A stretch of DNA of 64,000 bases, taken from Achromobacter veterisilvae (GTDB lineage Bacteria; Pseudomonadota; Gammaproteobacteria; Burkholderiales; Burkholderiaceae_B). Positions 18,293 to 27,835 of the stretch are shown in pieces; position 1 is the stretch's first letter; every line of letters starts with the position of its first letter. The translations under genes were made by a program, and so were the position numbers. The notes beneath the pieces were generated by a model. It made no database searches and was not told where the DNA came from. It saw nothing but the letters and a program-made list of their open reading frames with translations. The stretch lies in assembly GCF_900496975.1 (NCBI RefSeq), contig NZ_UFQC01000035.1:1-64000 (forward strand), in the 5' to 3' direction.

Positions 18293-18327
18293 AATGTTTC
18301 TTTCTAAAAAATGATGATTCATTTGTT
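18293..18327 (+). promoter_or_regulatory. Candidate operator upstream of the class III aminotransferase
   Basis: The 197-bp gap between the regulator and aminotransferase genes holds a perfect inverted repeat AAATGA-TGAT-TCATTT at 18309-18324. It also shares two 8-mers with the 9571-9583 palindrome: AATGTTTC (18293-18300, reverse complement of 9571-9578) and CATTTGTT (18320-18327, same as 9575-9582). This suggests one regulator serves both promoters. A weak 6-bp hairpin at 18245-18266 could mark the end of the preceding transcript. Confidence 0.4.
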
Positions 18328-18402
18328 GCATTGATCGGCAGGGCTGCCTATACTCGGTAGACCTATCTCAGCCATCGTCCCTTGTCGGTCCAGGAGCCCA
18401 AG

Positions 18403-19728
18403 ATGTCGCATGTTTTTCATCGCAATCCAAAGATGGACCTGCCCACCGCGGTGGGCGGCCAGGGCATGGAGCTGATAGACAGCAACGGCAAGCGCTATAT
18501 CGACGCTTCCGGCGGCGCCGCGGTCTCCAGCCTGGGGCACGGGCATCCCCGCGTGATCAAGGCGATCCAGGACCAGGTCGCGCAGCTAGCCTATGCGCAC
18601 ACCTCGTTTTTCACGACACAGGTATCGGAAGACCTGGCGGATCTGCTTGCCGCCGCCGCGCCGGGCGACCTGAATCACGTGTACTTCGTATCCGGCGGCT
18701 CCGAGGCGGTCGAGGCCGCGTTGAAGCTGGCGCGGCAGTACTTCGTGGAAATCGGCCAGCCCCAGCGCCGGCACATGATCGCGCGCCGGCAGAGCTACCA
18801 CGGCAATACGCTGGGAGCGCTGGCCATCGGCGGCAACGCCTGGCGCCGGGAACCTTTTCTGCCATTGCTGGTGCAGGCGCACCATGTGTCGCCGTGTTTT
18901 GCGTATCGCGAGCGCCTGGACGGCGAAACGGACAGCGCCTACGCGCAGCGTCTGGCGGATGAACTGGAAGCAAAAATCCTGGAGCTGGGGCCGGACACCG
19001 TCGCGGCCTTCGTCGCGGAAACCGTGGTGGGGGCGACGGCCGGCGCCGTGCCGCCGGTGGCGGACTATTTCAAGCGGATCCGGGCCGTTTGCGACAAGTA
19101 CGGCGTCCTGCTGATCCTGGACGAGGTCATGTCGGGAATGGGCCGCACCGGCTATTTGTTCGCCTGCGAGGAAGACGGCGTGGTGCCCGATCTGGTCACG
19201 ATCGCCAAGGGCCTGGGCGGAGGCTACCAACCCATCGGCGCGACGCTGTGCACGGACCGCATCTACGACGCGATCGTGGGCGGCAGCGGCTTCTTTCAGC
19301 ATGGGCATACCTATATCGGCCACGCGACCGCCTGCGCGGCGGCCCTGGCCGTGCAGCAGACCATCGTCGACGATGGCCTGCTGGACAATGTGCGCGCCCG
19401 CGGAGAACAACTGCGCGGGGAATTGCGCGCCGCACTGGGCGACCACCCGAACGTTGGCGATATCCGCGGGCGGGGCCTGTTCGTGGGCGTAGAGCTGGTC
19501 GCGGACCGCGCCACCAAGGCCACGCTGGATCCTGCCCGCAAAACGCATGCGAAGTTCAAGGCGCGGGCGAAAGACAACGGCCTGTTGCTGTACCCGATGG
19601 GCGGAACCGTCGATGGCGTGCGGGGCGACCACGTATTGCTCGCGCCGCCATTCATCGCGAGCCCGGCCGATATCGGCCGTATCGTCGACCGTTTCGCGCA
19701 GACCCTGAACGACGTGTTGCCGCGTTAG
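18403..19728 (+). CDS. Class III PLP-dependent aminotransferase
   Basis: 441 residues. Fold type I omega/4-aminobutyrate-type aminotransferase: substrate-side SGGSEAVEAALKLARQY near 97-113, LILDEV with D240, and the PLP lysine K269 in TIAKGLGGGYQPIGA. The ATG at 18403 follows AGGAG at good spacing; an in-frame TTG at 18382 is less likely. It probably removes the amino group from a non-alpha amino acid or amine released by the upstream pathway (inference from position and shared promoter motifs). Confidence 0.92.
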   Translation: MSHVFHRNPKMDLPTAVGGQGMELIDSNGKRYIDASGGAAVSSLGHGHPRVIKAIQDQVAQLAYAHTSFFTTQVSEDLADLLAAAAPGDLNHVYFVSGGSEAVEAALKLARQYFVEIGQPQRRHMIARRQSYHGNTLGALAIGGNAWRREPFLPLLVQAHHVSPCFAYRERLDGETDSAYAQRLADELEAKILELGPDTVAAFVAETVVGATAGAVPPVADYFKRIRAVCDKYGVLLILDEVMSGMGRTGYLFACEEDGVVPDLVTIAKGLGGGYQPIGATLCTDRIYDAIVGGSGFFQHGHTYIGHATACAAALAVQQTIVDDGLLDNVRARGEQLRGELRAALGDHPNVGDIRGRGLFVGVELVADRATKATLDPARKTHAKFKARAKDNGLLLYPMGGTVDGVRGDHVLLAPPFIASPADIGRIVDRFAQTLNDVLPR

Positions 19729-19822
19729 CCGCTCCGGCATCCGCGGGACAGGCGATAGTGCCTGCCCGGCTCCTCTGCTACGATGATTCCGGCTACCTGG
19801 ACTCCGGACAGAGGGGTGCGTC

Positions 19823-20530
19823 GTGACAAGTCGTCGAAAAATCGAAATCTACCGGTACGACCCCGACAAGGACGCCGCGCCGTACATGCAGAAGTTCGAG
19901 CTGGATGTCGCTCCCGGCGACAAGATGCTGCTCGATCTGCTGGTGCACCTCAAAAGCGTCGACGACTCGATAGGGTTTCGCCGTTCCTGTCGAGAAGGCG
20001 TTTGCGGATCGGACGCGATGAACATCAACGGCAGGAACGGTCTGGCCTGTATCACGAATCTGAATGAGCTTCCCGAACGAATCGTCCTGAGGCCGCTGCC
20101 GGGCCTGCCCGTCATTCGCGACCTGATCGTCGATATGTCGGCGTTCTTCATTCAATACCACTCGATCAAGCCTTACCTGATCAACGGCGATCCGCCGCCG
20201 GAACGCGAACGCTTGCAGTCGCCCGAGCAGCGCGAAGAACTCGACGGCCTGTACGAGTGCATCCTGTGCGCGTGCTGTTCGACCGCCTGTCCCTCGTTCT
20301 GGTGGAATCCCGACAAATACGTAGGCCCGGCGGGCCTGCTGCAGGCCTATCGCTTCCTCGTCGATTCGCGGGATCAGGCCACCTCGGAACGCCTGGACAA
20401 CCTGGACGATCCGTATCGCCTTTTCCGCTGCCACACCATCATGAATTGCACCGATATCTGCCCCAAAGGGCTGGATCCCTCCGGTGCCATCGGCCACATC
20501 CGCGCGATGATGGCGCGGCGGATGATCTAG
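19823..20530 (+). CDS. Succinate dehydrogenase/fumarate reductase iron-sulfur subunit (orphan SdhB paralogue)
   Basis: 235 residues with a complete SdhB cluster set. [2Fe-2S] ligands are C56, C61, D64 and C76; the two other clusters use C146, C149, C152, C156 and C203, C209, C213. All spacings match E. coli SdhB. The GTG at 19823 follows GAGGGG. There is no flavoprotein or membrane-anchor gene beside it, so it is either a spare subunit for the housekeeping complex or a partner for a distant dehydrogenase. Its stop overlaps the convergent cupin stop within the four bases CTAG. Confidence 0.9.
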   Translation: MTSRRKIEIYRYDPDKDAAPYMQKFELDVAPGDKMLLDLLVHLKSVDDSIGFRRSCREGVCGSDAMNINGRNGLACITNLNELPERIVLRPLPGLPVIRDLIVDMSAFFIQYHSIKPYLINGDPPPERERLQSPEQREELDGLYECILCACCSTACPSFWWNPDKYVGPAGLLQAYRFLVDSRDQATSERLDNLDDPYRLFRCHTIMNCTDICPKGLDPSGAIGHIRAMMARRMI

Positions 20531-20907
20531 GCGCCGTCGTCGTCCGCCGCTTCCCGGGGACGCCACGCGCCAGGGGGATGGTGTATCAAGGTCAAGAGCA
20601 CGACGGCCTGCGCGCGCGCATACAGGCTGTGGGGCTCGTCGCCTTGAAGCATCACCAATTGCCCCTGGGCGAGGGTGCATTGGCGATCGGGGGTTTCGAT
20701 ATCGACCTCCCCGGCGAGGCAATGCAGCGTCAATACGCCCGGGACATGATGCGAGGGCATCCGGTGCCCCGCCGGCAAGACCAGACGGATCAATTGCAGC
20801 TCGGTCGTACGCAGCAGGCTGATGCTGACGGCGGGTTCCGGCTCTGAAGACGGCTGCCGATGGAACAGGTCGATGACTTCCAGGGGGTCCGCATGTTTCA
20901 GCGCCAT
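20527..20907 (-). CDS. Small cupin-domain protein
   Basis: 126 residues forming one cupin barrel. The pattern is LPAGHRMPSHHVPGVLTLHCLAGEVDIET in motif 1 and QLVMLQGDEPHSLYA in motif 2, with His residues in metal-binding positions. The start at 20907 is chosen for the GGAG seven bases upstream on the minus strand; a longer frame exists but lacks a ribosome site. Function unknown: such proteins can be small-molecule sensors, isomerases or dioxygenase-like enzymes. Confidence 0.75.
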   Translation of the reverse strand: MALKHADPLEVIDLFHRQPSSEPEPAVSISLLRTTELQLIRLVLPAGHRMPSHHVPGVLTLHCLAGEVDIETPDRQCTLAQGQLVMLQGDEPHSLYARAQAVVLLTLIHHPPGAWRPREAADDDGA

Positions 20908-21092
20908 AGTCGTCTCCGGTGTCGTGAACGGGAATGAGGCCATTGTACCGAGCCGGACTTCCGCGGGACGCCGCCGCGCGTCCGCGTATTGGTGCGCGCC
21001 GCACAACAGAGTGCTTCCGGCGGCGGGCCTACCGCGCATGAGGCCCCAGACCTACGATGCCTTCGTCATCTTCACCCGACGCAAGGAACCTC

Positions 21093-22055
21093 ATGAACGA
21101 CTCGCACAACCCGGCCCGCCGCAATCTCATTGCCGGCGGCGCCGTCCTCGCGGCCGGCGCTTTCGCCATGCGCGCCGAAGCCGCCCCGCAGCGCAGCCCC
21201 CAGCCCAACCGGAGCATTCCCATGACCACCGATACCCTCATCGCCAAGGACGGCACGCAGATCTACTACAAGGACTGGGGCGCAGGCCCGGTCGTCACCT
21301 TTTCCCATGGCTGGCCGCTCAACTCGGACGCCTGGGATGGGCAGATGCACTTCCTGGCGCGCAACGGTTTCCGCGTCATCGCGCACGACCGCCGCGGACA
21401 CGGCCGCTCGGGGCATCCCTCGTCCGGCAATGACATGAACGGCTACGCCGATGACCTGGCGCAACTGATCGAGACGCTCGGCCTGGAGCGCATCTCCATG
21501 GTCGGCCACTCCACCGGCGGCGGCGAAGTGGCGCGCTACATCGGCCGCCACGGCACCCGGCGCGTGGCGCGGGCGGTGCTCATCGGCGCGGTGCCGCCGG
21601 TGATGCTGAAGTCGGCCGCCAACCCCGAAGGCCTGCCGATCGAAGTCTTCGACGGCATCCGCGCCGGCGTGGCGGGGGACCGCTCGCAGTTCTACAAGGA
21701 TCTGGCCATTCCCTTCTATGGCGCCAACCGCGCCGGCGCCAAGGTGTCGCAGGGCCTGCTGGACCAGTTCTGGCTGTGGAGCATGCAAAGCGGCCAGAAG
21801 AACGCCTACGAATGCATCGAGGCCTTCTCCGAGACCGACTTCACCGAAGACCTGAAGAAAATCGACGTGCCGACCCTGTTCATGCATGGCGAGGACGACC
21901 AGATCGTGCCGGTGCACGATTCGGCGAAGAAGGCCGCGCGGCTGGTGAAGAACGCCAGGGAAATCTACTACCCCGGCGCGCCGCACGGCCTCACCGCCAC
22001 CATGCAGGACCGCGTCAACGCCGACCTGCTCGCCTTCCTCCGCGCCCCGGCCTGA
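21093..22055 (+). CDS. Exported alpha/beta hydrolase (non-heme haloperoxidase/arylesterase type)
   Basis: 320 residues. The N-terminus carries a twin-arginine-like signal ([18 protein letters not shown], cleavage near AEA at 28-30). The hydrolase domain has the oxyanion region SHGWP, the nucleophile S140 in GHSTGGG, an acid in [10 protein letters not shown], and the C-terminal His in APHGLTATM. This matches the cofactor-free chloroperoxidase/esterase subgroup. The ATG at 21093 follows AAGGAACC; an internal ATG near residue 44 would give the same enzyme without export. First gene of a three-gene plus-strand run. Confidence 0.87.
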   Translation: MNDSHNPARRNLIAGGAVLAAGAFAMRAEAAPQRSPQPNRSIPMTTDTLIAKDGTQIYYKDWGAGPVVTFSHGWPLNSDAWDGQMHFLARNGFRVIAHDRRGHGRSGHPSSGNDMNGYADDLAQLIETLGLERISMVGHSTGGGEVARYIGRHGTRRVARAVLIGAVPPVMLKSAANPEGLPIEVFDGIRAGVAGDRSQFYKDLAIPFYGANRAGAKVSQGLLDQFWLWSMQSGQKNAYECIEAFSETDFTEDLKKIDVPTLFMHGEDDQIVPVHDSAKKAARLVKNAREIYYPGAPHGLTATMQDRVNADLLAFLRAPA

Positions 22056-22125
22056 CGGGCCGCGCTTTCCACCGCCACACCACGGGCGGCGCGCCGATGC
22101 GGGCCGCCCCTTTGGAGATTTCGCC

Positions 22126-23043
22126 ATGCTTTCCGTAGACGACACTCTGCATTCCAACAGCCAGGCTCCCAGGGATCTGGTTCCCTCCCGTTACGCGCTG
22201 CGTGTCGGCGAGATAGACGCGCTGGTGGTCAGCGACGGCGTGCTGCCGCTGCCGACCGCGACGATGGCCACCAACGCCGATCCCGCCGACCTGGCGGATT
22301 GGCTGAACCACATGTTCATGCCGCCGGACGCGTTCGACTGGCCGCTGAACGTGATGGTGGCCCGCAGCGCGGGCCAGACCGTGCTTATCGACGCGGGGCT
22401 GGGCGGGCAGTTCCCGGGCTTCCCGCGCGCCGGGCAGTTCCCGCAGCGGCTGGAGGCCGCCGGCATCGCGCTGGAGTCCGTGACCGATGTGATCATTACC
22501 CACATGCACATGGATCACGTGGGCGGGCTGCTGGTCGCCGGAGTGAAGGAGCGCCTGCGTCCGGACGTGCGCATCCACGTGTCCGCCGCCGAAGTCGAGT
22601 TCTGGACGTCGCCCGATTTCTCCCACACGGTCATGCCGAAGCCGGTGCCGGACGTGCTCCGGTCCACCGCGACAAGCTTCTACAACGAATACCGCGACCG
22701 GCTGCGGATCTTCGAGGACCGGCATGAGGTTGCGCCGGGCGTGGTCGTCCGGATCACCGGCGGCCATACCCCTGGGCACAGTGTGGTCGACCTGGTGTCG
22801 GGCGGTGAACGCCTGACCTTTGCCGGCGACGCCATGTTCCCGGTCGGGTTCGACCACCCCGATTGGCACAACGGCTTCGAACATGACCCCGAGGAGTCGG
22901 CCCGCGTTCGCATCGGCCTGTTCCGGGAACTGGCGCAGAACCGCGGGCTGCTGGTGGCCGCCCATCTGCCGTTCCCGTCCGTCGGCCGGGTGGCGGTCGA
23001 CGGCGACGCCTTTCGCTGGGTTCCGGTCATCTGGGATTACTGA
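22126..23043 (+). CDS. Metallo-beta-lactamase-fold hydrolase
   Basis: 305 residues. The zinc motif HMHMDH lies at 126-131 (HxHxDH), with further ligands likely in GGHTPGHS and the C-terminal AHLPFPS. No signal peptide, so cytoplasmic. The family includes lactonases, glyoxalase II-like enzymes and arylsulfatase-like hydrolases; the exact activity cannot be told. It lies 70 bp after the alpha/beta hydrolase and 21 bp before an SDR, suggesting one small detoxification or catabolic operon. Confidence 0.85.
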   Translation: MLSVDDTLHSNSQAPRDLVPSRYALRVGEIDALVVSDGVLPLPTATMATNADPADLADWLNHMFMPPDAFDWPLNVMVARSAGQTVLIDAGLGGQFPGFPRAGQFPQRLEAAGIALESVTDVIITHMHMDHVGGLLVAGVKERLRPDVRIHVSAAEVEFWTSPDFSHTVMPKPVPDVLRSTATSFYNEYRDRLRIFEDRHEVAPGVVVRITGGHTPGHSVVDLVSGGERLTFAGDAMFPVGFDHPDWHNGFEHDPEESARVRIGLFRELAQNRGLLVAAHLPFPSVGRVAVDGDAFRWVPVIWDY

Positions 23044-23064
23044 TCGCTTCATCGAAGGAAACCC

Positions 23065-23814
23065 ATGAAAAAACTCTCGGGAAAGACCGCTGTCATCACC
23101 GGCGGAAACAGCGGCATCGGCTTTGCCGCGGCCCGCGCCTTCGTGGCCGAAGGCGCGCGCGTCGCGATCCTCGGGCGGCGGCGGCAGGCCGTCGACGACG
23201 CGGTGGCGCAACTCGGAACCGCCGCGTTCGGCGTGGTGGGGGACGTCGCCGAGCTGTCGACGCACGATCGCCTGGTGGCCGAAGTGCGCGAGCGCTTCGG
23301 CGCCATCGACATCTACATGGCCAATGCCGGCATGAACAATATCGAGCCCTCGCCGGCGGTGAGCGTGGACAGCTACGACGCCCAGTTCGACACCAACGCG
23401 CGCGCCGTGTTCTTCGGTGTCAACAAGGCGCTGCCGCTGATGCGCGACGGGGCCTCCATCATCCTCACCGGCTCCATCGCGAGCGCGAAGGTGCTGGAAA
23501 ACCACGCGGTCTACGCCGGCTCCAAGGCGGCCATCGGCGCCTTCGCGCGCGCCTGGGCGCTGGAGTTCAAGGCCAGGAAGATCCGCGTCAACGTGCTGAG
23601 CCCCGGTCCCACCGACACTCCCATCCTCGAAAAGCTGGGCGTGGCCGAATCGGACCGGCCGGCGTTCGAGCAGGGCATGGCCTCGGCCATTCCCCTCGGA
23701 CGGCTGGGGCAACCGGACGAACTGGCCCGCGCCGCGCTGTTCCTGGCGTCGGACGACAGCAGTTTCATCACGGGAGTCGACCTGCGCGTCGACGGCGGCA
23801 TCGCGTTGGCTTGA
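23065..23814 (+). CDS. SDR-family oxidoreductase
   Basis: 249-residue classical short-chain dehydrogenase/reductase. Cofactor motif TGGNSGIG is at 12-19, NAG in the fourth strand (MANAGMNN), catalytic Ser in LTGSIAS, and the YxxxK pair in VYAGSKAA; the C-terminus has the usual SSFITGVDLRVDGG. ILGRRRQ after strand 2 supplies arginines that favour NADP(H). Last gene of the hydrolase/MBL/SDR run. Substrate unknown. Confidence 0.9.
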   Translation: MKKLSGKTAVITGGNSGIGFAAARAFVAEGARVAILGRRRQAVDDAVAQLGTAAFGVVGDVAELSTHDRLVAEVRERFGAIDIYMANAGMNNIEPSPAVSVDSYDAQFDTNARAVFFGVNKALPLMRDGASIILTGSIASAKVLENHAVYAGSKAAIGAFARAWALEFKARKIRVNVLSPGPTDTPILEKLGVAESDRPAFEQGMASAIPLGRLGQPDELARAALFLASDDSSFITGVDLRVDGGIALA

Positions 23815-23879
23815 GGCGGTTCGCCGACGGCGCTGTCGTAGCGCCTGTCGAAATGTGGCTGTAGCTGGCGCGCGGCCGC

Positions 23880-26800
23880 CTACCACCGGGCCGGCCGCAA
23901 GGCGCCCAGCGCCACGAGTCCGGCCGCCGCCAGCAGCCAGCGCCACAACGCGTCGGGCGCGGTCCGCAAGGGAGCGGGGGCGCGCGCCTCCAGGGCGTAA
24001 CCCTGGACCTGCACGCCAGGAGGCGCCGCGCCGGGCTCTCCCGCGGCGGGCGGGGCCAGCGCGGGCGCGGGCTGCGCCTGCGCCGGCGCCGCGGAACGGC
24101 AGCCGGGCAGCGCGCAGTCGGCTCCGTATCGCGCCACGCTTTGCGCCAGCGCCTGTTCCAGTTGCCGCCGATCCGCGGCATCGGCCCGCCACGCGCCCCG
24201 GTCGATCGCGGCGACCAGGGTTTCGAGCAAGTGCTGGCGCGCATGCGGATTGTGCCGGTCGAAATAGTCGTCCAGGCCGAGGTCGAACTTGTCGTCGACA
24301 TAGACGGCCTTGACTTCGGACCAGTCGGCATCGCTCACCAGCCGGGGCGTCGTGACGTCCCACAGGAGCAGGTGCGCGGGCAGGTCGGCCATGTAGCGGG
24401 CGCCGTTGTAGCCGCTGTCCTGCATGGCGCGGATCCAGGCCGGGTTGAAGTAGCGCGATTGCAGTTCGCGGCCGAAGGTCCGCGCCAGCGGTTCGAGCCG
24501 TTCCGCGCCCGGGCGGCTGTCCTTCAGGTCGGCGACATAGTTGGTCACCTCCCTGCCGGTATGTTCACGCACCGCCATGCCGATGCCGCCGAGGTACGCG
24601 GCCGGCATGCTGGTGTCGAGCAGGCCGTAGGTGTTGGAACTGCGGCTGAAGACGGCGGCCTCCACGCCGGACAATTGCGCCACGAAACCCTGCGCATCGG
24701 ACGCGCCGCTGTCGCCTTCGCTGTAGGCATGGCCCAGGCGGTCGGTATAGAGCCTGGACAAGCGGGCGTCGGTCCAGTCGGCCCCTGCCTGTATCGCGAA
24801 CTGGGTCGAGGGCGAGTAGGCGCCGGGCGCGGTGGAATAGATGCGGCGATCGGCCCGCGCGCGCGCCTCGGGCGCGGCCACGCCCGCGGCAAGCAATTGT
24901 TCCGCGATCGCCAGGCTGTTGGCGCGCACGGCGTTGTCGCGTTCGTCCGCCGCGGACGCCAGCCGGGCGGCCTTCGCCAGCAGCGCGATCTTGTCGCCGA
25001 AGTGGTCGCGATAGGTGCCCGAGGTGGTGACCAGCACGTCCACGCGCGGGCGTCCCAGCGCGGCCCGGCTGTCCAGCGCGACGTCGATGACTTCGCCGCG
25101 TGGATTCCATACTGGGCGGGCGCCCATCAGGCGCAGGATCTGCGCCTCGACGGCGCCCTGGTTCTGGGCCGATTCGACCGACCAGAGCACGAAGGCCACC
25201 TTGCGCGGCATGACGCCATGTTCTTCGCGATACGTGTCGATCAGGGTGTCGGCCATGCGCGATCCGGTCTCCCAGGCTTCGCGCGTGGGGAGGCGCCGCG
25301 TGGCGAAGGTGTAGGGATTGCGCCCGGGCGGAAGCGCGTCGGGGTTGCGCACGGCGTCGGCCATGGGGCCGGGTTCGATGTAGCCGCCGTTGAGCGCGTC
25401 CAGCAGGGCGTCGATCTCCCGCGGCGCGGCCGCGACGCGCGCGGCGTAGTCCTGGATGCGCGCCGCCATGTCCGCCGGGGCCTGCCGCGCGCCGTCCGCC
25501 ATCGCCGCGCGCACCGCCTCGATCGACGGCGGTTCCGCCATATCGCCCGCCAGCATGGCGTGCACCATGCGCGCCGACCCGTCGGCGCCGGGAGCCTGGC
25601 CCAGCACATGCCCGCCGACCGGCATCGCCGCCGCCGAGACTTCGGCAAGATAGCGGCGCAGGGCGGCGTCCAGCCGCGGCCACGGCGCATGCGCCACGTC
25701 CAGGCCCAGCGCGCGCGCATGGCCCGCGGCCAGGCTTCGCACGGCCTGCCTTGCCGTTTCGTCGGACGACTGCGCGGCGGTATCGAGCCGGTCGTGCAGG
25801 GTGGCGAGTTCGGGCGGCAGCGGAGAGCGGGCGAGGGCCGGCATGAAGCCGATGGTCACCGCGTTGGCGCGCCGCTTGTTGCCGATGCCGCCGTTGGCCT
25901 GCAGGGGCGTGGGCTGTATATGCGGCAGGTCGCCGATCAGGCGGCCGATCCAGTCATCGCGGGACGGCCCCTGTTGCTTGCCGGGCATGAGCGACAACTG
26001 GGTGAACAGCGGTACATAGGCGTCGGCATGGCGGTCGCGCGTCATCCACAGATAGAACGCAATGTATTGATGATGCGGCGGCAGCGCATCGGTCGACGCC
26101 AATGCGCCGGCGTCCTGCAGGAAGCCCCAGACCGGATGCGGCGCGGCGATGACCTTGCCGAAGCGCAGCATCGGAATCACGATGGAGCGCTGGCCGTCCT
26201 CGGCGGTGTGCACCATGATGCGGCCGGGAGGAGGGCCCCAGCGCGCTTCGGTCGCGGCGCGCAAGGCTTGCGGAAGCTGCCGATACCAGGCGAGGTACCG
26301 CGCTTCGGGAATCGCCACCGCGTCGCCGGATTTCAGGCGGCGCGCCAGTTCGGCCTGCGCGCGCGCATACTGCGCGTCGGATTCGCCGGCATGGCCGGGG
26401 CTGCCCCACAGGCCGGCGCTCACGTTGCTGCCGTCGCGCGCCATGCGCTGAGCCAGCGCGTGCGCGTCCGGCAGGGGAGCGGCGCCGACGTCGTAGCCTT
26501 CGTCCCGCAGCCGCCGCAGCAACGCGGCCAGGCTGGCCTGCGCGTCCAGATAGCTGTCCGGATCGCTGCCCACGTCGGCCTGGTCGGCGGCTTCGCTGTG
26601 GTAAGAGATCACCAGCCGCTTCTCCGCGTTGGGCAGGCGGCGCAGCCGTGTCCAGGCCAGGGCGCGCGCCACGCGCCACGACACCTGTTCGGCGAGCGGC
26701 TCGTGCAGCACCGCGCCGTCTTCGCGCACGCGCCGCGCGCCCACCATCATGGGTTCGACGACGCCGTTCGCTTCGCTGAGTGCCAGTTGTCCGCTGCGAT

Positions 26801-27827
26801 CCGGCGCGAAGCCCCCCGGGTCCGCGCGCCATTCGGCCAGGTCGCGCGTGTAGTCGGTGGTGCAGCCCAGCACGGCCACGCCGAGCGCGCGGGCCTCGTC
26901 CACGCCGGCCCGGTGGGCGGTGTAGTCGATCTGGCTCGCGCAAAGCACCAGGGCGTCCACCGCGGGCTTGCCGTCGGCGCCGCGCAGAGGGCGCAGGGAA
27001 TCATGGCTGTCGCTGCGCCACAGGGGCACCGGCAGGCCGCCCTGGCGTTCGGTCTCGCCGATCAGCGCATCGATCACCGCCGCGTTGTCTCCCAGGACCA
27101 GGCTGCGATAGAACACGATGCCGATCCGGGGCCGCGTGCCGGCGTCCGGCAGGCGCTGGCGCGTCCACGCCAGATAGGCATCGACGTCCGGGAAGACTCC
27201 GTCATGCGCGGGATGGTAGAAGGCGCGGTCGGGATACTCGATGGGCGGCTCGGCCGGCAGAGGCATGCCGAGGACGCGCGCGGCCAGATAATCCAGCAGG
27301 CGCGTGTAGTTTTCGACGGTGCCGTTGCGCCAGTAGGCAAGGGCTTGCGGCACCGCCGAGGCGGCGACGTTGCCGCGCACCCATTCGTCGCCATTGATGA
27401 CGAGCACGCGGGTCCGCTTTGCCGCCGCGTCGAAGCGGGCCCGGTACTGGGCCAGGCGCGGGCCGATGCCTTCGACCACGACCAGGTCGTAGGCCGACAG
27501 GTCCACCGAATCGATCCCGGGCAATTGGCCGCCACCCAGGCCGTAGAGGTCGATCGCGAGAGTGCCGGCGCGCCGCGCCGCGGCGGCGCGCATCAGGGTC
27601 GGCTGCTGCGCGAGTTCGATCGAGATCACGGCCACGCGCGGACGCGCGCCGGCGCGCGCCGGAGGGTCATTCGCAGCCTGCGCCCAGCCCGCGAAGGCGA
27701 GCGCGAGCAGGGCCGCGCAGGCCGCGGCCAGCCGGGCGAACGCGCGCGCGGCTCGCGGCGGCGCGGCTGCCTGAAGGGCGCGATGCGCGCCGCCGGCTGC
27801 GGGAAGTTCAACGGTTCGTGTGCGCAT
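23880..27827 (-). CDS. Exported, membrane-anchored CobN-like metallochelatase/dechelatase
   Basis: 1315 residues with CobN/magnesium-chelatase H-subunit family sequence through the whole length (for example VINGDEWVRGN, GKPAVDALVLCASQ, KRRANAVTIGF, and in the C-terminal half DTLIDTYREEHG, PRKVAFVLWSVE, QLSGVEAAVFSRSSNTYGLLD). Unlike cobaltochelatase CobN it has an N-terminal signal (hydrophobic about 32-50, ending AQAAND) and a C-terminal membrane helix ending RPARW, so it should face the periplasm. It is last in a TonB receptor/ExbB-like/DUF2149 operon, the layout of hmu-type loci whose HmuS protein removes iron from heme. Metal removal from or insertion into an imported tetrapyrrole is the best inference. 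No ChlI/ChlD partner is present. Confidence 0.85.
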   Translation of the reverse strand: MRTRTVELPAAGGAHRALQAAAPPRAARAFARLAAACAALLALAFAGWAQAANDPPARAGARPRVAVISIELAQQPTLMRAAAARRAGTLAIDLYGLGGGQLPGIDSVDLSAYDLVVVEGIGPRLAQYRARFDAAAKRTRVLVINGDEWVRGNVAASAVPQALAYWRNGTVENYTRLLDYLAARVLGMPLPAEPPIEYPDRAFYHPAHDGVFPDVDAYLAWTRQRLPDAGTRPRIGIVFYRSLVLGDNAAVIDALIGETERQGGLPVPLWRSDSHDSLRPLRGADGKPAVDALVLCASQIDYTAHRAGVDEARALGVAVLGCTTDYTRDLAEWRADPGGFAPDRSGQLALSEANGVVEPMMVGARRVREDGAVLHEPLAEQVSWRVARALAWTRLRRLPNAEKRLVISYHSEAADQADVGSDPDSYLDAQASLAALLRRLRDEGYDVGAAPLPDAHALAQRMARDGSNVSAGLWGSPGHAGESDAQYARAQAELARRLKSGDAVAIPEARYLAWYRQLPQALRAATEARWGPPPGRIMVHTAEDGQRSIVIPMLRFGKVIAAPHPVWGFLQDAGALASTDALPPHHQYIAFYLWMTRDRHADAYVPLFTQLSLMPGKQQGPSRDDWIGRLIGDLPHIQPTPLQANGGIGNKRRANAVTIGFMPALARSPLPPELATLHDRLDTAAQSSDETARQAVRSLAAGHARALGLDVAHAPWPRLDAALRRYLAEVSAAAMPVGGHVLGQAPGADGSARMVHAMLAGDMAEPPSIEAVRAAMADGARQAPADMAARIQDYAARVAAAPREIDALLDALNGGYIEPGPMADAVRNPDALPPGRNPYTFATRRLPTREAWETGSRMADTLIDTYREEHGVMPRKVAFVLWSVESAQNQGAVEAQILRLMGARPVWNPRGEVIDVALDSRAALGRPRVDVLVTTSGTYRDHFGDKIALLAKAARLASAADERDNAVRANSLAIAEQLLAAGVAAPEARARADRRIYSTAPGAYSPSTQFAIQAGADWTDARLSRLYTDRLGHAYSEGDSGASDAQGFVAQLSGVEAAVFSRSSNTYGLLDTSMPAAYLGGIGMAVREHTGREVTNYVADLKDSRPGAERLEPLARTFGRELQSRYFNPAWIRAMQDSGYNGARYMADLPAHLLLWDVTTPRLVSDADWSEVKAVYVDDKFDLGLDDYFDRHNPHARQHLLETLVAAIDRGAWRADAADRRQLEQALAQSVARYGADCALPGCRSAAPAQAQPAPALAPPAAGEPGAAPPGVQVQGYALEARAPAPLRTAPDALWRWLLAAAGLVALGALRPARW

Positions 27828-27835
27828 GGACGTTC

